From contig JASHUH010000334.1 of assembly GCA_030040115.1 (NCBI GenBank), forward strand, positions 1 to 6,331: a stretch of DNA of 6,331 bases, in the 5' to 3' direction. Position 1 is the first letter of the stretch. Every line of letters starts with the position of its first letter. Source of the DNA: Acidobacteriaceae bacterium. Lineage in GTDB: Bacteria; Acidobacteriota; Terriglobia; Terriglobales; Acidobacteriaceae. The position numbers and the translations under genes are program-made. The notes below the pieces were generated by a model. That model saw only the letters and a list, made by a program, of their open reading frames with translations, was not told where the DNA came from and did not search any database. Shown here piece after piece: positions 1 to 4,228 of this stretch.

Positions 1-2
1 TG

Positions 3-116
3 CACCCACCTGAGATCTCAGATTCCAGCAGCGAACTCGGAACGGAGGTGGCTAAAACCGCGGCACTCGAAATCGACCAAGGCCATGCTATTGGCCAGGC
101 CGTCTCCTTGATTTGA
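3..116 (+). CDS. Possible 3' end of an unidentified gene
   Basis: An open frame runs in from the left edge and stops at TGA 114-116, giving 37 residues (ending GHAIGQAVSLI). I recognise no family in it. It is short, its start lies outside the window, and other frames here are also briefly open, so it may be chance. A 12-base perfect palindrome (CTGAGATCTCAG, 10-21) lies inside it, and an operator-like palindrome follows 11 bases after the stop. Confidence 0.2.
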   Translation, partial: HPPEISDSSSELGTEVAKTAALEIDQGHAIGQAVSLI

Positions 117-127
117 AAGCCAGAATT

Positions 128-146
128 TTTCAGACACTGTCTGAAA
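128..146. promoter_or_regulatory. 19-base perfect palindrome, operator-like
   Basis: TTTCAGACACTGTCTGAAA consists of two 9-base arms around a single central C. The arms match perfectly. The one-base centre suits a dimeric repressor site better than an RNA hairpin, and neither side has a T-run that would make it a terminator. No intact regulated gene is visible in the window, so which gene it served is unknown. Confidence 0.35.
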
Positions 147-231
147 CTTCTTCAAATTCTTCCGACCGTGCCTCGTTAACGTCGTGTTTAGACGAACGGA
201 CTTGCGGGAGCCTGCCAGAAGTGCTCATCCT

Positions 232-402
232 TCAGGAAGCCTGTAAGCTGACCGCAAAGGTGCAGCCGTGCTCTGTGGGCTCAAACAAAAGATCCCCTCC
301 AAAACTTTTCATCAACGCACGAAAGACATAGAGCCCGAGACCGCTCCAGTTCAGCCAGGAGTCCCAAAACATCTACGCCGCGTTAGAGCCCGGCGGGAAA
401 CC
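232..402 (-). pseudogene. Sensor histidine kinase, C-terminal remnant (HATPase end)
   Basis: The frame from 402 down to TGA 232-234 encodes the last part of a histidine kinase ATPase domain. The motif SGLGLYVFRALMKSFGGDL is the G2 box and the following helix, and it is followed by FEPTEHGCTFAVSL, the usual terminal strand ending. Upstream, FPPGSNA resembles the F-x-PG segment that precedes the G2 box in this kinase group. An in-frame TAG (373-375) and about nine extra residues (MFWDSWLNW) separate that segment from the G2 box. The dimerisation/phosphoacceptor domain, N box and G1 box are absent, so it cannot phosphorylate anything. The family match is read directly from the motif; decay is inferred from the stop codon and the missing domains. 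No response regulator gene follows it. Confidence 0.72.
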
Positions 403-408
403 ATGGAA

Positions 409-769
409 CTAGTTCCCCGTACGGTCGCCTGGGTCGCGATTCGTCGAGGGCAAAATCGTCAGCACCGGCCCCTCGGCGCTCTGGCCTTGGACTGGCTCCG
501 GATTTGCGCCTTCCGGCAACACCTGCGCCAGATACCCGCTCCCCGTCGGCGTCAGAAACGTGCATGTTTCTGTTGCGCAGCCGGCAATCGTCACCGGCGA
601 GCTCGGCGTGGGCGAAAGAATCGCCGCCGTCTCCGGCGTAAGTACCAGCAGCGTGCCGCTGCCCGCGTTCGCAAACTCAATCTGCTCCCCCCTGGGCTAC
701 AAAAACCTGCGGCGGCTGCGCTTGCCGAAAATCCCCCGCCTGTGCAATCTGCACTAGCTTTGTGCTCAT
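409..769 (-). pseudogene. 119-codon small beta-rich protein, frameshifted
   Basis: The ATG at 767-769 follows a good ribosome binding site (GGAGG, 775-779, five bases away). The first frame (MSTKLVQIAQAGDF...) hits TGA at 677-679 after 30 residues. One frame over, the protein continues as EQIEFANAGSGTLLVLTPE and then MTIAGCATETCTFLTPTGSG, ending ILPSTNRDPGDRTGN at TAG 409-411. The shift falls at a run of six C (687-692, plus strand). With five, the gene would be one open frame of 119 residues. The protein is rich in short hydrophobic strands, suggesting a beta-sandwich. I recall similar small hypothetical proteins in acidobacteria, but no function. It starts 14 bases after the TPR gene stop, so the two were probably co-transcribed. 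A real mutation or a homopolymer sequencing error are both possible. Confidence 0.6.
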
Positions 770-783
770 CCTTTCCTCCGTGG

Positions 784-1086
784 TTACTTCGCTAAACCCG
801 TTTCCCGGATTGCCCGGGAAGCATCCGCATCGCGGCGAAGCGACTTGAACGTTGGGCTCGCCTTAGCGTAGTTGGCCGAATAACCAAGCTGCAATGCTTT
901 GGTGAGGAATTCGAGCGCATCTGTCCGTCGCCCAAGCACCTCGTACGCCTCCGCGACGCGTTACGCCACATCCGGATCCTTCGGCGCCAGCGCCATCGCC
1001 TTGCGCAGCAGCGGCAGAGCCCGCCTCTCGTTGTGCAGGCTGGCGTAATACTTGCCCAGCATGGAAATCGTGTAGATATCGTATGA
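784..1086 (-). pseudogene. TPR-repeat protein, C-terminal remnant
   Basis: The frame from about 1086 down to TAA 784-786 reads SYDIYTISMLGKYYASLHNE, then RALPLLRKAMALAPKDPDVA, an in-frame TAA (961-963), then RVAEAYEVLGRRTDALEFLTKALQLGY and a short tail ending GLAK. The spacing of A, Y, G, A and L residues is that of tetratricopeptide repeats. The closing LGY-x10-SPTFKSLRRD pattern is typical of the C-terminus of acidobacterial TPR proteins and TPR-tailed serine/threonine kinases. About two repeats remain. No sensible protein continues upstream of ~1086, so the gene is cut as well as interrupted. Its start, any kinase or DNA-binding domain, and therefore its role are lost. The single stop codon could be a point mutation from a sense codon. 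Confidence 0.65.
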
Positions 1087-1141
1087 GATAGCTCGCAACC
1101 CTACGACGAGCAAACAATGCGAACGGAAGGATAAGCTGTAG

Positions 1142-1405
1142 GATACACCTGACTGTTCCTATTCGTGTCGGGGGACTTGGATAGCGAATCGAGCCCTCCA
1201 CTTCGACATTGCGCCGGGAGCCGAAGCCTCGGTGCTCGCCGACCAGTTTCAAACCGGACTCGCTGCGCTGCCGGGCGGGTACAGCCATCGTAACCCGCGC
1301 GGATGAAATAGGACCTACCTCGAACGCATCGATGCCATCTTCGACCGCGCTGCCGGGTTCCAGGGCGACTTGACTCTGGAACTGGGAGCATCGATGCCGC
1401 TTTGA
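1142..1405 (+). pseudogene. Unidentified broken reading frame
   Basis: One frame stays open from just after TAG 1139-1141 to TGA 1403-1405 except for a single internal TGA (1304-1306). It gives protein-like sequence on both sides: ANRALHFDIAPGAEASVLAD and QFQTGLAALPGGYSHRNPRG before the stop, and NRTYLERIDAIFDRAAGFQGDLTLELG after it. There is no ATG at the left end and no ribosome binding site, so this looks like an internal or C-terminal fragment. I do not recognise the family. A minus-strand frame covers the same bases, but its product is rich in R, P and S with no motifs, which is typical of a shadow. Whether this was ever a gene is uncertain. Confidence 0.3.
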
Positions 1406-1408
1406 AGG

Positions 1409-1454
1409 GGCACGGCGGGGAACCGGGGGAACCCTTTGGGTCGGGTCCCGTGCC
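1409..1454. repeat. Hairpin-forming inverted repeat
   Basis: GGCACGG (1409-1415) pairs with CCGTGCC (1448-1454). Inside it a second small hairpin, ACCC-TTT-GGGT, sits at 1431-1441, beside a near-direct repeat of GGGGAACC. No T-run follows, so it is not a convincing intrinsic terminator. It lies just after the broken frame that stops at 1405. Confidence 0.35.
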
Positions 1455-1504
1455 GTAAAACGTGCATAAACAGCGTGGCTTTATTGAAGACTGTAAAAGT
1501 AATG

Positions 1505-1543
1505 TCCTGTCATTCTGAGCAGCCCGACTCGCGTGGAGCGAGT
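1505..1543. repeat. REP-like intergenic motif with short hairpin
   Basis: The segment has TGTCATTCTGAGC at 1508-1520, followed by a 6-bp hairpin ACTCGC-GTGGA-GCGAGT at 1527-1543. The TGTCATTCTGAGC string resembles the start of short palindromic intergenic repeats that I recall being scattered in acidobacterial genomes. Only one copy is present here, so the repeat status is inference. Confidence 0.3.
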
Positions 1544-1587
1544 TATGGATGGAATGGACGGGGACAGAGCGGGGGTATGCTGGGGAG

Positions 1588-1751
1588 GCTGGGGATCGTG
1601 GAAGTAAGCCGGCTGCGCAATGGTGCGTATCGAGCCCGATCCTGAGCATGGCTCCAGACTTTGTGATCGTGATTTTAGGTGACGCTGAGCCTCTGGTCTG
1701 GCGATCCCGTTGAGGAGATTACCCGAAGCACAAGTCTGGCCCGATCCCAGC
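1588..1751 (+). ncRNA. Candidate structured RNA at the IS110 left end (bridge-RNA-like)
   Basis: The 164 bases just upstream of the IS110-type start codon hold nested complementary segments. The outer stem is GCTGGGGATCG (1588-1598) with CGATCCCAGC (1742-1751), one bulged G. The inner stem is CCAGACTTTGTG (1654-1665) with CACAAGTCTGG (1729-1739), one bulged base. Between the outer and inner 5' arms is a hairpin, GGCT-g-CGCA-atgg-TGCG-tatcg-AGCC (1611-1636). IS110-group elements are known to encode a guide (bridge) RNA of roughly this size in the non-coding end near the transposase gene. That this is one is inference from position, length and pairing. The attached transposase is truncated, so any RNA would now be orphaned. 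Confidence 0.35.
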
Positions 1752-1764
1752 TTAGCGAGGAGAG

Positions 1765-1863
1765 ATGAGCCAACAAAGAAGCAAGGGGAGAGGTCTGAGC
1801 CTGGAGTGCATCGAGCCTAACGCTGCGGGCATCGATGTGGGAGCGACGGAAGTTTACGTGGCG
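1765..1863 (+). mobile_element. IS110-family transposase, 5' fragment
   Basis: The ATG at 1765, preceded by GAGGAG (1757-1762), begins MSQQRSKGRGLSLECIEPNA and continues AAGIDVGATEVYVA. The segment PNAAGIDVG-x-x-x-x-YVA is the characteristic N-terminus of one set of IS110-type transposases. Its Asp is the first acidic residue of the DEDD RuvC-like catalytic site. The match ends at about residue 33. From there the frame runs on to TGA 2038-2040 but reads meaningless sequence, because the DNA is now the opposite strand of an IS630-type fragment and a receptor gene. A complete IS110 transposase has roughly 300-400 residues, so about nine tenths, including the other catalytic residues and the C-terminal serine domain, is missing. 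The element is dead in cis. Junction: 1857-1865. Confidence 0.7.
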
Positions 1864-1950
1864 TGTCTTCCCGGCGCCGGTGGTGGATCCGGCGCGGTGT
1901 TGCCTAGGGGCTTGAATGCCGGGCTTCTCGTCGTAAGACAGCACCGCCAT
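1857..1950 (-). mobile_element. IS630-family transposase, internal fragment
   Basis: The minus-strand frame gives LMAVLSYDEKPGIQA (from about 1953 down to 1909), the hallmark stretch around the first or second Asp of the IS630 DDE domain. One frame over, it continues LGNTAPDPPPAPGRHAT, which is what follows in IS630-type proteins (PDLPP-x-PG). The shift is one base in a run of four G on the plus strand (1907-1910). Only ~32 codons remain of a protein of roughly 350-450 residues. It ends where the IS110 fragment begins, with the matches overlapping by a few bases. The other edge merges with the receptor remnant somewhere between 1951 and 1993. Family assignment rests on the short motif on both sides of the frameshift. 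Confidence 0.65.
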
Positions 1951-1992
1951 CAGGCCCGGCAGCGGGGCTATGAACCACCCGTCGGAGAACAC

Positions 1993-2526
1993 CTGCAGCT
2001 CCCGCATGGGAATTGCCGTGCTGGTCATTTGTCCGAATGAGGAGCTTTGGATGGAGGCGGTTGGGAGCCCAGAATTAGGATGATTGGGCGCATTGAACGC
2101 CTCGAAGCGGAATTGCAGATCCTGTTCTCTCCAAACCGGGAACATTTTCATCACCGAAGAGTCCCACGAAAGCTCACCGGAACCATACATGCTGTTGCGG
2201 GAAAATCGCCAAAGGTGTATTGCGCCGGCTCAACGTATGCGGCACCAGGCTGGTTATAGGAAGTGTTATTAAACCAGTGAAAACGGCTCTTTCCGCCGGT
2301 GGGAGCCAGGGTCGCGCCCGAGTAGCTGGGCCGCTCGTTCTCCGTTCCGGTGTTGGCCACATCGACACCGTCGGAGAAGATGAAGGGAAGTCCGGAGCCA
2401 AGTGTAAATATCTCATTGAATTGCCAATCGCCGAACACCTCGTCGAGGAATCCGTGATTCAGGAAAGGCTCGCCCTTGCCAGTGGGCGGCTCATAGAGCA
2501 ACGAGGCGGAGTCATGCGCGGGATGT
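1993..2526 (-). pseudogene. TonB-dependent receptor (Oar/CarO-like), C-terminal remnant
   Basis: Reading down from ~2526, the frame gives SASLLYEPPTGKGEPFLNHG, then FLDEVFGDWQFNEIFTLGSG LPF, then YTFGDFP. It continues one frame over as NSMYGSGELSWDSSVMKMFP, then LQFRFEAFNAPNHPNSG and FGQMTSTAIPMRELQ. These are the final beta-strands of the large outer-membrane receptors of acidobacteria (GKG-x-F, GWQ, SGLPF, F-x-F-N-x-x-NHPN, FG-x-x-T). The frameshift falls in a C run (2199-2201, plus strand), where one missing C would restore FP-R-NSMYG. About 178 codons of a usual ~1000-1200 remain; the plug, carboxypeptidase-like domain and signal peptide are gone. The last strand (normally RE-x-Q-F-x-L-x-F) is cut at RELQ by the IS630 fragment. 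The left edge coincides with the cupin stop codon. Confidence 0.82.
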
Positions 2527-3486
2527 TTATTGATCGGAGGCGGCGGTTCTCTTGGGCGCCATGCCGGGATGCCAGGAGCGGACACAGAGAATCCGCGATT
2601 GGACTCCGGGCGCGCTGTAAAAGCCCACGGTGGCGTTGGCCCGATAGAAATACACGTCTCCGGGTTTGGCCGGATAGCGTCCTTCGACTCCGTCGGTTCC
2701 GCTGCCCGCCGCAATATCGCCATGACCGCTGATAACCTGGTAGATTTCTTCGGCGTTGATGTGATGGTGCGGATGGTTGGTGCCGCCCGGGTCGATTTCC
2801 ATCAGAAAGAGGCTGGTCACGACGTGGCCAACGTCAAAGCGGTCTCGCGTGGCGCCGGCCGGTCCCAACAGCAGACGATAGTGCGTGGTATCCGGATGGC
2901 CGCGAACAAGTTCGATGGGAACGTCTTCAATATTGGCCTTTAAAGGTTGGGCGGGCAGCGGAGAAGCTGGATATCCCTGGGTGTGAAAGCCCATCACCAT
3001 GACGGTGAGAGGCGCCGCGGAACGGTTCTTCAAGGCGTGCGCAACGGTGGCGGGAATATAGAGAAAATCCTCTGTCTTGAGGGGCAGGTCCTGATCCGCG
3101 TAGGTCGCGGCGCCGGTTCCGTCCAGAACCACGTAAATCTGGTCCTCCTGCGGATATTGCACCGATGCGCAGGAGCCGTTGGGATCGACGATGGCCTCGC
3201 CATACCTGGATACGCTGCCCAAGATTGAACCGTCGATGCTGGCAGGCGGATTTTCCGGATCCCCGACGCCGACAAGAGGCTTGTAATGGCAGGTCGGGGT
3301 GGTGATGTCCGACGTCTCTTCGGGTGCCGTGGCGGTATTGCGGTGAAGGAAGGTTGGATCAACTTTCCACCCCTGCGGATGATTGTCCTGCGCAGGAGTG
3401 AAAGGCGCGCAGAGAGCGGCGATCATCCCTATGCCGGCGAACGCCGAGACGGTTCTTACCTTGAGTGAAGCTCCCTGGAAGATCAT
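2527..3486 (-). CDS. Secreted two-domain cupin protein
   Basis: This is a 319-residue protein with a signal peptide and two cupin barrels. I chose the ATG at 3484-3486 because AGGAG lies 8 bases before it and residues ~8-33 (KVR, hydrophobic VSAFAGIGMIAALCAPF, then TPAQ) form an export signal. A GTG at 3571-3573 would add 29 residues before the signal and has no good binding site. Cupin 1 (~105-165) lacks the motif-1 histidines (YPQEDQIYVVLDG) but keeps the motif-2 His150 and Asn154 (PATVAHALKN). Cupin 2 (~225-295) has an intact motif 1, with His240, His242 and Glu247 (HPHHHINAEEIYQVISG), but Val/Gly at the usual motif-2 His. Cupins of this type include isomerases, dioxygenases and sugar-binding proteins, so no reaction can be named. 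It probably acts in the periplasm. It has its own promoter (3771-3800). Confidence 0.88.
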   Translation of the reverse strand: MIFQGASLKVRTVSAFAGIGMIAALCAPFTPAQDNHPQGWKVDPTFLHRNTATAPEETSDITTPTCHYKPLVGVGDPENPPASIDGSILGSVSRYGEAIVDPNGSCASVQYPQEDQIYVVLDGTGAATYADQDLPLKTEDFLYIPATVAHALKNRSAAPLTVMVMGFHTQGYPASPLPAQPLKANIEDVPIELVRGHPDTTHYRLLLGPAGATRDRFDVGHVVTSLFLMEIDPGGTNHPHHHINAEEIYQVISGHGDIAAGSGTDGVEGRYPAKPGDVYFYRANATVGFYSAPGVQSRILCVRSWHPGMAPKRTAASDQ

Positions 3487-3674
3487 GCCTGCAACTCCTG
3501 GAATTGGCGGAATGAATGGCTGCAACAGCGCCCAGGCCGGCTGAGGACGGGGAAGAATGGAACTGACTGACACCCTCAGTCCGGTCGATTTTCCCCACTC
3601 GGCAAAGGAGGAAGCTTTCTACGCCGTTACACCGAGAAAAGGAAAATCTTTGACGCCGCGGGGATAAATCGCGT

Positions 3675-3697
3675 GAAACGAGGTAGCTACCTCTTTC
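3675..3697. promoter_or_regulatory. 14-base perfect palindrome in the cupin leader
   Basis: GAGGTAGCTACCTC (3680-3693) is perfectly self-complementary. The symmetry extends imperfectly to GAAA/TTTC flanks at 3675-3697. It lies ~190 bases upstream of the cupin start and ~75 bases downstream of the -10 of the promoter at 3771-3800, so it would be inside the transcript. It could be an operator acting as a roadblock or a short leader hairpin; the sequence does not decide. Confidence 0.4.
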
Positions 3698-3770
3698 TCG
3701 TATATGCCAGCCGATTAGATCCCTTGTGTTACTTCCAATTTACGAATGAGATGCGTTTATTATGGATCGG

Positions 3771-3800
3771 ACTATAGCGAGCGGTTGCTTCAACTGTCAA
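3771..3800 (-). promoter_or_regulatory. Sigma70-type promoter for the cupin gene
   Basis: On the minus strand, TTGACA (3795-3800) and TATAGT (3771-3776) are separated by 18 bases. The -35 matches the consensus perfectly and the -10 differs at one position. It points towards the cupin gene, with a predicted start near 3764 and an untranslated leader of about 275 bases. Confidence 0.6.
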
Positions 3801-3957
3801 GCGCAAAGGCTGGTTGGCTATTCGCGGGCTGGGGTTCTGGAAGCCGCCGCAATCGACGCAGCACGCTCCTTGGTCCCTCTTTTCGATTTTCGATTCAGGA
3901 GATTTACGGGCAGGCCGGCATGGAGCTGAGTTCGCAACCACGCTTTCATACGCGTAA

Positions 3958-4215
3958 TCACCTTTTCTTGCGCGGCGGCTGAAGCGCGGGCGCCGGCGGC
4001 CGGCCTTTCTCGATCCGGGCTTGGCCGCGCCGGCCAAGGGTGAGGACGATGACGCCAAAGACCAACAGCGCCAGTCCCCACCAGAGGTCGGCGTTGAGGC
4101 CGACGCTGTTGGCGTAGAACACAGTCTTGCCCCGGATCGCCAATCCAAACGCCAGAAGGACGGCGCCGATCATGGTGAACATCATGTCCATGGGAATGCG
4201 CACATCGAGATTCAT
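3958..4215 (-). CDS. Small two-helix membrane protein, possible transporter accessory subunit
   Basis: This 85-residue protein starts at ATG 4213-4215. Its binding site GAGGAG (4225-4230) overlaps the stop codon of the symporter gene, which ends only 13 bases upstream, so translation is probably coupled. Helix 1 covers about residues 9-28 (MDMMFTMIGAVLLAFGLAIR). A short loop with RGK and NSVGLN follows, then helix 2 at about 44-60 (LWWGLALLVFGVIVLTL). The tail is strongly basic and proline-rich (GRRGQARIEK to PPRKKR), which should keep the C-terminus in the cytoplasm. I recall similar NVNLWWG small proteins in acidobacteria but no known function. By analogy, some SSS transporters are encoded beside small two-helix proteins (for example YjcH/DUF485 with ActP); no sequence similarity to DUF485 is claimed. 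Confidence 0.8.
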   Translation of the reverse strand: MNLDVRIPMDMMFTMIGAVLLAFGLAIRGKTVFYANSVGLNADLWWGLALLVFGVIVLTLGRRGQARIEKGRPPAPALQPPRKKR

Positions 4216-4228
4216 CGAGACCTGCTCC

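Larger units (their letters stand above)
3487..3957. other. 471-base intergenic region between small membrane protein and cupin
   Basis: No convincing gene is present. It holds the cupin promoter, the palindrome and the cupin ribosome binding site. Short frames exist on both strands: a minus-strand 43-codon frame (3818-3949) and a plus-strand 78-codon frame from 3746. They lack recognisable motifs or binding sites and look like chance. An AT-rich tandem (TCGATTTTCGATT) occurs near 3882-3894. I see no clear terminator for the upstream transporter operon. Confidence 0.6.

Noticed and set aside
130..228. 32-codon minus-strand frame overlapping the kinase stop (MSTSGRLPQVRSS...)
   Set aside because: It resembles no response regulator, has no spaced binding site, and ends inside the palindrome; probably chance.
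1409..1454. Intrinsic terminator at the GGCACGG/CCGTGCC hairpin
   Set aside because: No T-run follows the stem in either direction.
1101..1649. 182-residue minus-strand frame
   Set aside because: Rich in R, P and S, no motif, no ribosome binding site, and it overlaps the better plus-strand frame and the structured region.
1675..2190. 171-residue minus-strand frame read as one protein
   Set aside because: Only its first part is receptor sequence. After RELQ it passes into the IS630 piece, is shifted out of frame, and then reads the reverse of the IS110 fragment.
3571..3573. GTG at 3571-3573 as cupin start
   Set aside because: It would place 29 residues before a well-formed signal peptide and lacks a spaced ribosome binding site; ATG 3484-3486 has AGGAG 8 bases upstream.
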